Shown: positions 32,224 to 41,845 of the stretch, in pieces | Numbering within the stretch: the stretch's first letter is position 1 | Layout of the letters: the number at the start of each line of letters is the position of its first letter | Assembly: GCA_948474755.1 (NCBI GenBank) | Contig: CAOLHI010000077.1 | Location: 930,001-994,000, forward strand | Direction: 5' to 3' | DNA length: 64,000 nt | Source: Ctenosaura bakeri | Lineage: Eukaryota; Chordata; Lepidosauria; Squamata; Iguanidae | Position numbers and translations under genes: made by a program | The notes under the pieces: generated by a model | The model's input: only the letters and a program-made list of their open reading frames with translations | Told to the model about the DNA's origin: nothing | Databases searched by the model: none

Positions 32224-32657
32224 TGTAGTGGCAAGGAAATGATGAAGACCTTCAGGTTGTTCCAAAACAGAAAGCTTTATTTTCCAAACCATTTATTTAC
32301 TGCGCAGGGCAAGCAGCGGATATATAATGTCCAAAACTGCCAGTCCCGATTGATTAAAACACTTAGTTCTTATACCTTTGGTCAACAGCGTCAGCAATCA
32401 ATCACATTTCTAGTCTACGTCAGCCATTACATTTGGAGCTTAATACCACCCCCAAAACAAGGGAACAAAGGCCTCAGTCACCAAATAACACAAAGATGAG
32501 GCGAAAGTGTATGCTTGACTCCCTTTTACTTCCCAGGCACCTAAGCATAGTGTTACAAGGCCAATCATACTTTCAAACCGAGATAAGGCAGGGACATCTG
32601 CTGTCCAATTCACTTATTTTTCTACTATGCAGTACTTCTCTGAATTTAACTCTTTCA
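32224..32657 (-). repeat. 3' LTR of the 7.06-kb retroelement
   Basis: Differs from the 5' LTR only at 32344 and by the absence of one C near 32626. Same TATA-like and AATAAA positions. Confidence 0.95.
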
Positions 32658-32672
32658 TTCCCCCCTTCATGC
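32658..32672 (-). other. Polypurine tract of the retroelement
   Basis: The minus strand reads GCATGAAGGGGGGAA directly before the 3' LTR. This is the expected primer site for plus-strand DNA synthesis. Confidence 0.8.
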
Positions 32673-34734
32673 CAAATTCAATTCCTTGCAATTTGAAGCA
32701 TGCGCTATTTCCCTATTGCCTTTATAACACAAAAGATACATAGCAGCAGTAGGATTCCTCCAGCAGTCAAGTATACAAAACCTGTGAACAGGGCTTTCAG
32801 ACCCACGGTTTTAGGGAAAGATTTATTGTGCACAATTCCATCCTCCCTAACACTGTCTCACAGAGTACCATTGTATTCCTTTCAAACACAGAGAGATTTC
32901 AATCAAAGCATATACTGCAGCCTTTCCCTCTATTACTCTAATCATTACAGATTGAAAACTATTTAACATGCAGAGTACAGAAAAGCAGATTTAGTAAGGC
33001 CATTATTTATGCACAAAGCAATTCTACAAACAGTGTCTTTTACCCATACTTACTTAGGGAACCAGATAATCATGTCCACATGCCTGCAGAGTACAAGAAT
33101 GACTTTCTAACATTGAATACTGCTAAATGTATTTTCCCTCTTCACAATCAAATTCATTTACACAATAGTAAGACAGTTCAACCAATTTCATGCTGGGCTA
33201 CCTTATTGGTTGGTGCCCTGGGTGAAAGGTGATACCCTCAGTGGCCACACCAATTCATCCCAGAAGACAAACCATATACCCATTTACCATTGTAAAAGCT
33301 GGTTTCTTTCTAGAACTCATTTATGGAGGACCGGGCCCCCCCTTTTTCCCATATAACCTCAATAAAACCATTGCTATAACTAAAGGAAAAGTCAACATTG
33401 GGATGCTTTCCTTGGCAGGCCTGTAGAGATTCAGGGATTTCAAACTTTACATAACAATTGGGATAGTCTCCTAAGCTTAGCCCATTAGAACATACTCAGT
33501 CAATACTGACATTCAGGGTGTTCAAGATCTGATTGACCAGTTGGTGAAACCAATTCACTTCCCAGCCTCTTGCCCAGCATTCTCATCATCACCATCATTA
33601 CCAGCAATTACCATATACACATATCTTCCAACCCCACAGAACATCCGTCTGTAGTGAAAAAACAGGCAGGCGAGGCTTCCTGCCCCTCCTATGCCTGCCA
33701 CAACCCATAATATTGTCTCCAACATTCAGGGATCTGGCCGTGTGTAGAGCAGTGTGTACGTCCCAGGTCACACCTGCAACAGGGCCTAGTCCCCGCCTTC
33801 TTCCTCTCCAGTTGCTAAGTCGACCGTAAGAGAGCCTGACAGCTTCCAGGTGTGTGTCAGGCAATAAGGTCTAGCTTAGATTTCTTCATTCACCAGTTGC
33901 GGATCTGACTGTGCTTAGAGTGACCAATTTCTCCTGATCTGGCCACAGCAGAGTTTTAGTCCATTTTCTTCCCCCCTTTTCGTCTGGAGATCTTCAGTTT
34001 CAGAGGATTTTACAACCCAATCAGTAAAGGCTCTCTTAGCCTGGCATAAAGTATCCAAAGCTTCAACCCTGCGACCTTTACAGCTGAAAGGGGCAACCAG
34101 CAACACCTAATACAATCCCCTCCACCTATGACCCAGTTGCACTCTAAGGGGAATCTCATTCCCACTTTCTCCCTTGTTGTACTCAAGCTTTCCCTAATCT
34201 ACTAACTCTCCCTTATATGTCTCCTTGATCCACCCAAAATGGCCTCATGCTTTGGCTTGAAAGGGAACAAACAGCCTTATGGTTCTGTGAGGTGTGCACC
34301 TCATCCTATGCCATCCTATGATGGGGCTCTGGGAAGAACAAAAATACTCCTTGTTTTTCTGTTGTGGGCTGCACATGGAATAAAAGTGAAAAGCCTCTGT
34401 AAAATGGGCTAGGTAGATGGTGATATCATATCACTTGCCCTGTGTTGGCATCCAGTCCAAAGACATAGCCAGGGCTGTTGTTTGGGCCATACACGTTGAA
34501 CTACTGTTTCTTCGGGATTTTTATCCCATTTCCTCCACTTCTCCTGAGTTCTGAGGTCTGCAGGTACAATGTGACTTCCAGGTGATTCCTAGAACAGTGG
34601 TTCTTGCCTTTGGTGATCCTGTGGACAGATGCAGGTCTGTTGCTCTTGAGCATATGTGGTGTGTGGGCCTTTAGGGTTGTTGTTGGTCCTTTAGCTGTCT
34701 CACAGCTTGCATCTCTCTTTTCTCTCTCCCTTAC

Positions 34735-34925
34735 CTTTTCAGTCAGCGTCCTTCAACTGCAGTTCCACTTCCAGCCTGGAGGGGCACACAATCGCCTCTC
34801 AGAAGTGCCCCCTTATTTCTCCCTTCCAGCTCAGAGGTGCACCATCACCTCTCCTCCCAGCTTACTCGTAGGGGTGCTCTGTCACCTCCTCCATCCAGCT
34901 GAGGCTGCGCTTAGGGAGCCATTCC
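34735..34925 (-). repeat. Short imperfect tandem repeat inside the retroelement
   Basis: Three units about 50 bp apart, each with a TTCCAGC(C)T(G)GAG-like and a CACC(T)CTC-like core (near 34769, 34825 and 34870). Pyrimidine-rich on the plus strand. Confidence 0.5.
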
Positions 34926-35522
34926 AATCTCCACCTTATCGGAGACTGGTGAGGGGGCATCCCTTTGCTGCTTGGACTGCCAACTTTCCTTTTCCAGAAT
35001 GTCACAACTCCAAGCCCTTGCCCTTCTCTGTCTGTGGGATGAGGAACAAAACTTTTCCTCTTAACTGCTGGCCACTGACAGTATTCTACTTCCATTAGTC
35101 CCTGCATCTGTCAGTTGGACCATCTTTTCTGCTTTCCTCTTCCACACACGTCCACATCCTTCTCTGATCCTCTTCAGGTCTCTTGCCTATATCTCTCCTG
35201 CCCCCACTGGGCACATTGACTCTCAGAGACCCTCATCCTCTTCTGGGGTCTCTTTTTCCTTCTGACCTCCCCGCTCCATCATTCGTTAATCTTCTTTCTT
35301 TTCCCCTTGACAGCCAGTCATAAATCTTGCTTCATAGAGCCTTACAATCGCAGGCCCTCTAAACCTTCCTTAATTGTTCTGTGGAAACCTGTATCCTGAA
35401 GCCTTTTCAAAGACTTCCTGAAGAGATTCCTCTGCTGCATCATATGAGAGGTTGCTAACAATAGGAGTCCCTTCAGATTCCTGGAGCCTCCTCCAAACAC
35501 TCAGATAGCCTTGGGTTTTACA

Positions 35523-35643
35523 ACAGCCCACAGCTCCCAGTATTTCCAGGTGGTCTCCCACCCAAGTACTAACCAGGCCCGACCCTGCTTAGCTTCCGAG
35601 ATCAGACGAGATCGGGCGTGTTCAGGGTGGCATGGCCGTAGGC
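35523..35643 (-). pseudogene. 5S rRNA-like copy embedded in the retroelement
   Basis: The minus strand reads GCCTACGGCCATGCCACCCT, CGATCTCGTCTGATCTCGGA, AGCTAAGCAGGGTCGGGCCT, GGTTAGTACTTGGGTGGGAG and ACCACCTGGAAATACTGGG, essentially a whole 121-nt vertebrate 5S rRNA with roughly nine differences from the sequence I know. The box A region is intact; box C is altered at several bases, mostly CpG-type transitions. The usual 5S-SINE body seen at 51300 does not follow. A real 5S gene is unlikely: it is single-copy here, mutated, and lacks the T-run terminator. Confidence 0.9.
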
Positions 35644-36185
35644 AGCTAAGCCTCTCTTTTTTAGCTCCCTTCGGTTTCATGCAGCTTTTTCCTACTATGT
35701 TAGATGGCACCTCCTACTGGCCACCGTTCTGCAGCATCCCCTCCCTCTCCTCTCAGGTAGGAAAGGGCAGCCAGGGATTGTGGTTTCCTGTAATTCTCCA
35801 CTCACAACTTTAAACCGCAGAGTCTGACACTGGGAAGAATTCCTAGTGTATTCAGATCCCATCAGGGGTCCATCAAAGACACTCTCCCCCTTGTCCATGC
35901 CTGTGGGGAGTTCTCTCCTGGATGATCCGCTCTACCTGCTAAATAATTTGGCTCCTTTCTTCAGTAGTGATTGGCAATCTTGCCAGTTAGGCATGTGCAT
36001 TGCCATGATGCTAGAACACAGTTCTACTATCTTTCAATTCAACAGATCAGACGTGGTGAAGGGCACATATGCATAAGCCTAACAGGTATGTAGGGAGGTG
36101 TTGTAGATTTGGCATCATCTGAGTTAGCTGCCTCAATAGAAGGCAACTGCATTCCAGCCCGAATGTCCACAGGCCAATCTCTCTA

Positions 36186-36740
36186 TTAAGGGGAGGTTAC
36201 AATTTCCCTAAGTTGTTGAGTAGCTTCTTTAATAAAAATCATGACACCATGGCTTCTGGTTCTGCTGCTTAGAATCCTCAGGCAGCCTCTCTGGTGGGGT
36301 CTGCCGCTACCCCCATCCTCCCCCTCCTTCTCATTGCAAGCTGGGGGTGGGGAAAAACTGCTGCAGCCATTTCTACTTTTTTTCTCTTCCATGCAAAAGC
36401 AGGCGGGTCTTTCATGCAAACGCTGATTCTTTTGCTCTTCCCCCTCCCTGTCTGTCTCCTCAGGGGAGAGGCAGTTTCCTGTTGGTGTGTTTAATTCCCC
36501 CGGGGGGGGCACCCAATATTTTACTTCTCTTGTTACTACAATTCCCATGTGCCCCAAAGTTCGTATGCTAAATGCTTTTTTTTTAAAACTTATTGTCAAA
36601 TAGAGATTTGCAGCCCCTTTTTTTTCTTTTTTTTTTTTTTTTAATAAGTTGTTGACGTAATAATGCCAGAATTGCAAATTCACGCTCCTCATTCCCTCCG
36701 TCTCAAGAGGGGGAGGGTTGGGATTCAGCCCGATGGCCAC
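36186..36740 (-). CDS. Unassigned 184-codon open frame in the retroelement interior (doubtful)
   Basis: The longest minus-strand frame in the element. It has a Lys-rich run near residues 34-41 (from a homopolymer tract), a Pro/Cys/Glu-rich middle and no signal peptide, zinc knuckle, RT, protease or membrane segment that I recognise. Its position, about 2 kb after the primer-binding site, would suit a gag-like place. The homopolymer and low-complexity content make a chance frame the simpler explanation. Confidence 0.15.
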   Translation of the reverse strand: MAIGLNPNPPPLETEGMRSVNLQFWHYYVNNLLKKKKKEKKGAANLYLTISFKKKAFSIRTLGHMGIVVTREVKYWVPPPGELNTPTGNCLSPEETDREGEEQKNQRLHERPACFCMEEKKSRNGCSSFSPPPACNEKEGEDGGSGRPHQRGCLRILSSRTRSHGVMIFIKEATQQLREIVTSP

Positions 36741-37950
36741 AAGGAGTGAGAGAAAAAAGCCATGTCTTTTGGAGAAGCAGCCTTCCCTGTGCTAAAGCTG
36801 CATTGTAATCTTGTTTTCTCTCTTTGATGTAGAAATGTATCAAAAAGGTAGACACAACTGCTGCCACACTAGAAAGAATAGTTCATTGTTCATTGTAAGG
36901 GAAAAACGAAACTAACGCCTCTTGTATGACATGTTTGTCTATACGGGCTCTCAAGGTGGGGTTTTTGCTTTGTTTTTGTTGTTTTTCCCTTCTTCTCCAG
37001 ATGCAGCTTTTCTCTGTGCTTAAAGAAAACATTGGGACTCTGTATTGTTTAGAAATGTTGCAAAAAGTACTGGAGGAGAAGTTTCCAAAGTTCTCTCTTT
37101 TTTTTTTTTCCTATTCTTTTCCTTCTATGTGAGCCCAAGGGGGGGGGGGATTCTTGATGGCTGAAGAGTTTAAAACATGAAACAGGCAGCTGTCACCAGA
37201 GTCTTCAGCAATGTTTTCCAAAACTTTGCCATCCTGTATTCATTTACCTGAAAGCCTGCTTTTTTGTTATTATTATTATTTTTCCTTGCTTCTATGACAT
37301 CCTCACTCAGCCTGCCAGGCTGAAAATGAGTTATCGGAACTATCTTCATAGCCCTCCCTATGTACACACTGACAGAATTCTTAAGCATTTGGCTAAGAAA
37401 CTTCCATTCTCCAAAAACCAGCAACTATGGAGTTAACATTTGGAGGAGGAAGGAGGGGTCGCGGGCGGGGGGATAGACCTTCCAGCAACACAGGAGAGAT
37501 AGAGAGGGGAGGGGCAAGCAAAGAGATGCCGCTTTTGCTTACACACACACAAGCCTTTGGGGGAAAAAATTTCTTTCATCAAATCAGTGTTTTTCTGCCA
37601 CTTCTAAGAATCTGCTTAAAAGTGCATCTCTTTCTCAGCCCTTTTCACTCACCCCCCTTTTTCCCGCTCTGAAACTGAGCTAAACAGTTTGAGCTGAACA
37701 ACCAGGTAGAATGAACAATTGAGGTAGGAAACCTTTAAGTTCCTATGCCAACTGCTTTTTCAAAAAAGCTTGTTGCTTCCTTTTTTTTTTTTTTTTTCCT
37801 GAAAGTCCTTTGACTTTTGAAGTGCCAGTCCATGGGATACTCCCTCTGCCTCTTGCAGAGTGATTTTCTTTCCAGTTGATTGAATCACCGACCTGTGCAT
37901 TTGGAGAAAACAATGAAACCCTATTGTTTCCTCACTATTTCTCATTAACA
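36500..37950 (-). other. A-rich (minus strand) interior of the retroelement
   Basis: Repeated long T runs on the plus strand (36573-36584, 36616-36642, 37100-37111, 37779-37797) and G runs (36500-36507, 37140-37149). No continuous minus-strand frame beyond about 85 codons from 36741 to 37950. The composition argues against a gene. Confidence 0.6.
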
Positions 37951-38221
37951 CCTAGGGCTTGCTTCATCATTTCCATACTGACTTAATTTCTGCTATTTCC
38001 AAGCCTCTGGCTAAATAAACTTCTAGCCTAAAAACAGCCAGCAACCATATGGTTAAATCTGAGAGCCTGAGGAGGAGGGGCTGTGGGGAATGGTTCACGC
38101 ACCGAAAAATAATCAGAGAGAGGAATAAACCATTTTCCTTTCCTGGAATTTTTCCTACACATATTAAAGTACAAATGGCACAGAAATAGTAAAGTTTCCA
38201 CTTAACCCTTTCATGAAGTTT

Positions 38222-38825
38222 TCAACATGCATTGAAGCAGAGTCTAAAGCAGTGCCTGTCAACTGCCACCCTCCACCCAGATTTCTTCCCAAACGACAAC
38301 ACACAGTAGGGGTGGGGGTGAGCTGAGGGTAGGGGGTCCCAACAGCTCGAAACAATGAGGTAGACACCTTTCAGACTCGCTGACTTACGCAGCCGGAAGT
38401 TCCAACGGTCTGCAGTAAGAAATGCAACGATACACGCATACGCGCTTTCAGACAACAAACACAGCCTCCCACCACCGTTTACCAGACTTGAAGAGACGTC
38501 TCTTTACCAAAGTCTTCGCGGCTTCACTCACGGCCCCACTAGCCATGAGTTACTAGGGCGAGACTTAGAGAGGTGATCAAGCTCTCTCTTTCCCTTGAAA
38601 TCACAAGGGAGTCAACTTCACCAATTAGCCGGGGAGGCCTTATGCTTTCTGCGTGACCAGAGTCCGTTGACTGGAAAACGCTGCTGCCAGGGAAACCACC
38701 CCGCTCAAAGCCAAACCTCTTCGACCAAAGCAGTCGAGGGCGCCCTGGGTTTCGCCAAGAGGGGGGGGAGCGACCCTAGCACTCAAGCGTCTGTCAAGGG
38801 GGGCTCCAAAGCCCCTTCTCTCAAT
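38222..38825 (-). other. Untranslated leader region of the retroelement
   Basis: Follows the primer-binding site on the minus strand and is GC-rich compared with the rest. A short Met-starting frame of 32 codons (38545-38447) and two overlapping frames of 67-78 codons occur, none recognisable as gag. Packaging signals would be expected here but cannot be identified from sequence alone. Confidence 0.5.
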
Positions 38826-38843
38826 TTCCCGGCCAATGCACCA
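38826..38843 (-). other. Primer-binding site complementary to tRNA-Gly(GCC)
   Basis: The minus strand reads TGGTGCATTGGCCGGGAA, 18 nt complementary to the 3' end of vertebrate tRNA-Gly(GCC) including CCA, from my knowledge of that tRNA. It starts 4 nt from the 5' LTR, the normal location. A perfect match fits recent activity. Confidence 0.9.
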
Positions 38844-38847
38844 AAAA

Positions 38848-39282
38848 TGTAGTGGCAAGGAAATGATGAAGACCTTCAGGTTGTTCCAAAACAGAAAGCT
38901 TTATTTTCCAAACCATTTATTTACTGCGCAGGGCAAGCAGCGGATATATAATGTCCAAAACTGCCAGCCCCGATTGATTAAAACACTTAGTTCTTATACC
39001 TTTGGTCAACAGCGTCAGCAATCAATCACATTTCTAGTCTACGTCAGCCATTACATTTGGAGCTTAATACCACCCCCAAAACAAGGGAACAAAGGCCTCA
39101 GTCACCAAATAACACAAAGATGAGGCGAAAGTGTATGCTTGACTCCCTTTTACTTCCCAGGCACCTAAGCATAGTGTTACAAGGCCAATCATACTTTCAA
39201 ACCGAGATAAGGCAGGGACATCTGCTGTCCAATTCACTTATTTTTCTACTCATGCAGTACTTCTCTGAATTTAACTCTTTCA
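38848..39282 (-). repeat. 5' LTR of the 7.06-kb retroelement
   Basis: On the minus strand it runs from TGAAAGAG (39282) to CCACTACA (38848). A TATA-like GGTATAAGAA lies at 39000-38991, and AATAAA signals at 38921-38916 and 38905-38900, a compact promoter-to-poly(A) spacing. The terminal TG..CA pair is intact. Confidence 0.95.
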
Positions 39283-39394
39283 GAGTGGCCCCAGGAACGT
39301 TGATCCATTACTGCAAACAAATCTACAAAATGCTTTTGTGAGCTCTGTTGTGTGTGTGATTGGTAACAGGTACTAACCATAGATAACACCTTCT

Positions 39395-40035
39395 GCCTTT
39401 TTCAGTGATATCAGCTGGAATGAAAGAAGGCCAATGCAATTCTTGGTTGCATTGATAGGAGTATGGTGTCTAGACCAAGGAAAGTAATAGTACCACTCTA
39501 TTCTGCTTTGGTCAGACCTCATCTGGAATACGGTGTCCAATTCTGGGCACCTCACTTCAAGAAGGATATTGATAAACCATAATGTGTCTAGAGGAGGGTG
39601 ACCAAGATGGTAGAAGGCCTGGAAACCATGCCCTATGACGAGTGGCTTAAGGAGCTGGATATGTTTAGTCTATAGAAGAGAAGATTAAGAGGGGACATGA
39701 TAGCCATGTTTAAATATTTGAAAGGACATCATATCAAAGAGGGAATGGGCTAGTTTTCCACTGCTCCAGAGACTAGGACAAGGAGGAATAGATTTAAAAT
39801 ACAAGAAAAAAGATTCCACTTAAACCTTAGGAAGAACTTCTTGACGGTCAGAGCTATTCAGCGGTGGAATATGCTGCCTTGGAGTATGATGGAGTCTCCT
39901 TTGGAAGTTTTTAAACAGAGTCTAGATGGCTATCTGTTGGAAGTGCTTTGATGGTGTGTTCCTGCATGGCAGGGGACTGGACTGGATAGCCCCTGTGGTC
40001 TCTTCCAACTCTTTTATTCTATGATTCTATGAAAG
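39395..40035 (+). mobile_element. CR1 LINE 3' region, about 640 bp
   Basis: Includes part of the ORF2 C-terminal region (CCTCATCTGGAATACGGTGT then CCAATTCTGGGCACC, and CTTAAGGAGCTGGATATGTT) and the full 3' end: ACTTCTTGACGGTCAGAGCT, GGAATATGCTGCCTTGGAGT, TTCCTGCATGGCAGGGGACT, CTCTTCCAACTCTTTTATTC and (ATTCTATG)n at 40016-40031. Frames are broken by stops and small indels. It is inserted directly upstream of an L2-type remnant of the same orientation. Confidence 0.93.
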
Positions 40036-40550
40036 CAAAGATGCTCTGCAGGGTAAAAGTTGTGGGTCCAGGTTGTTTGAAGGCCTGTATTCCCTTTATG
40101 AGCTCAGTAGAACTTTAAGATCATCTGGAGAGGCACTTTTCTCTGTCCACCAGCCTCTCAGGTGCATTTGGTGAGAACATAGGAGACAGCCTTCTCAGTG
40201 GCTGCTCCCAAACTCTAGAACTCCCACCTTAGAGAGGCCAGGATGGCCCTGCCCCTGCTTTCCTTCCAACAGCAGGGTAAGACATTTTTGCAGTAGCAGG
40301 CTTTTTAAAATTGACTGGATGTAGCTTGTGATGCTGTGAAGCTTTGTTTTAAGGTGGTATAAATGTATTTGAATGTATTTAATACTTTTAACAAGTAATA
40401 GTTCCAACTTTATAAATTGTTGAATTCTTTTTTTAAAAAATGTATACTTTCATGGGTGTTCTAATTTGTCCTGTTTTAATCTTCTTAGATGCCTTGAGTC
40501 CCACTGTTTGAAGAAAGGTAGAGTACAAATAAATAAATAATATAAAAATG
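40036..40550 (+). pseudogene. L2-type LINE C-terminal remnant and 3' end
   Basis: A frame near 40090-40190 reads SLYELSRTLRSSGEALFSVH, the conserved stretch after the RT domain of L2-type ORF2. A WLLPNSRTPT-like segment follows near 40200. The 3' end is TTAGATGCCTTGAGTCCCAC then AGTACAAATAAATAAATAAT at about 40518-40540. No RT catalytic part. Confidence 0.7.
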
Positions 40551-40764
40551 TTGGATAGTATTCATTACTTTCCAACTGACATTGCCAGAAACTGAAATCG
40601 CTGATACATGATTTGTATAAATATCTGTTGTTAATAATTTCATAAAGCTTACACTAAATCTTATGGGGTTTTCTGAGACCTACGGTCTAGTGCTAATGGT
40701 GCTGTTCGGGTGGTTTAGTCACCTATGTGCATACAGCCAATGTGGTGTGGTGGTTTGAATATTG

Positions 40765-40981
40765 GGTCATTTCCATGTGGGCCATTTCCGCACTACACTG
40801 TTATAGTGTTATTATTTCACTTTCAACATCCTATAGAATCCTGGGGTTTGTAGTTTAGTGAGAGGTATTTAGAATTCTCAGCCAGAGAGCTCTATGGCCT
40901 CAGTAAACCAAAAACCCCAGAATTCCATGGAAGTCTGAAAGTGGAAGAATGGCACTTTAAGAGAGTAGTGCGGATATGGCC
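40765..40981. mobile_element. PIF/Harbinger-like MITE inserted in a SINE, TTG duplication
   Basis: Starts GGTCATTTCCATGTG directly followed by a second terminus-like GGCCATTTCCGCAC, and ends GTGCGGATATGGCC. TTG at 40762-40764 and 40982-40984 is the duplicated target; removing the element and one TTG restores the SINE sequence. Confidence 0.85.
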
Positions 40982-41103
40982 TTGGACTAGGAGTTCAGTT
41001 GACCAGGACTCAAATCTCTACTCAGCTCTGGAAACCTTGGGATGACCTTGCTCAAATTATCATCTCTCAGCCTCAGAAGAAGAGAATGACAAACTCCCTT
41101 TTA

Positions 41104-41564
41104 GGGTATTATCACACCAAGGTGTCATACCACCAGAGCAATGCATGATTCCTGGTTTGGGGTCAGTCCTATCGCATGACACTGTTGCTCCCCAGCAGCT
41201 ATTGTGTTGCAATATGTTTGAAATGTACCCTTTTTCATGCTGTAAATAATCCATTATTGACCCCCTTTCCCGCAACAATCTAGTTAGCTGTGGGAGTGTA
41301 GTTTCCTCATTGCGCTTCCTTCCCAGGTTGTCCATCCCTCAGCTGCTCCCAAGGAGATCTCTGCCCAATAACCTCCAGACCAATCATGAGGTGTGAGGAA
41401 AGGGACAATTATACTTTGATGCAGAGATAAGAACGGTGGTGAATGACGCTACTCATCCACAGATGTCGAAAGAGTGGAGAGAGAGCATTAATAACCTGAT
41501 ACCATCATGGGAAAGGCTATAGTGGGATTCCAAAGGAACAATGTGCTATGGTGTGAAAAGGCTC
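41104..41564. mobile_element. 461-bp MITE of the 30190 family, inserted in a SINE
   Basis: Ends GGGTATTATCACACCAAGG and its approximate inverse GCTATGGTGTGAAAAGGCT. Interior shared with 30190: GCTACTCATCCACAG, CTGATACCATCATGG, GGAACAATGTGC. Target flanks are unclear. Confidence 0.65.
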
Positions 41565-41752
41565 TGTATGAATCTTGCCAAGATGACTCTATGATAGGTT
41601 TGCCTTAGGGTCACAATAAGTTGGAAATCAACTGAAGTCACACAGCAGCAACAACAGGAACAGATTCTCTTTCACACACTCCACTTCCACATATAACCCT
41701 CACCACCACACACACATTGAACCTGCATAATTTTGTTCACTATACTCACTAA

Positions 41753-41845
41753 GGCCATTTCTGCAAACGGAACTGCAAACCCCAGGATTCCATAGGAGGT
41801 TGAAAGTGGAATCATCGCACTATAAGAGTGTCATGCAGAAATCTC
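41753..41845. mobile_element. Half-deleted PIF/Harbinger-like MITE with TAA duplication
   Basis: GGCCATTTCTGCAAACGGAA at the left; CATGCAGAAATCTC at the right. TAA on both sides (41750-41752; 41846-41848). The left arm is deleted but both ends are kept. Confidence 0.75.

Larger units (their letters stand above)
32224..39282 (-). mobile_element. Complete young LTR retroelement without recognisable gag/pol/env
   Basis: 7059 bp on the minus strand, flanked by identical GAGT (32220-32223; 39283-39286). LTRs of 434 and 435 bp differ by one substitution (32344 vs 38968) and one single-base indel (extra C at 39251). A perfect tRNA-Gly primer-binding site adjoins the 5' LTR and a purine tract adjoins the 3' LTR. 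The 6190-bp interior gives no frame with a recognisable protease, RT, RNase H, integrase, capsid or envelope motif; the longest minus-strand frame (36186-36740) is compositionally odd and unassigned. The 4-bp duplication and LTR layout fit ERV-type elements. It resembles a large non-autonomous derivative mobilised by a relative's proteins; unrecognised diverged genes remain possible. Confidence 0.9.
40733..41660 (+). mobile_element. tRNA-derived SINE split by two MITEs
   Basis: Three SINE pieces (40733-40764; 40982-41103; 41565-41660) line up with the copy at 24495: GTGGTGTGGTGGTTTGAATA, GACCAGGACTCAAATC, CTCTCAGCCTCAGAAG, then CTTGCCAAGATGACTC, TAGGTTTGCCTTAGGGTCAC and CAGCAGCAACAACA. The gaps are the MITEs at 40765 and 41104. 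Confidence 0.85.

Noticed and set aside
33200..34110. Envelope-like protein near the 3' LTR of the retroelement
   Set aside because: Minus-strand frames of 63-88 codons lie at the expected position but show no signal peptide, fusion peptide, heptad region or CX6CC motif that I could recognise.
34604..35098. Plus-strand frame of 164 codons
   Set aside because: Antisense to the retroelement, rich in Pro/Ser/Leu from a pyrimidine-rich tandem region, with no recognisable domain.
35523..35643. Functional 5S rRNA gene
   Set aside because: Roughly nine differences from vertebrate 5S, no T-run terminator directly after it, and a single copy inside a retroelement.
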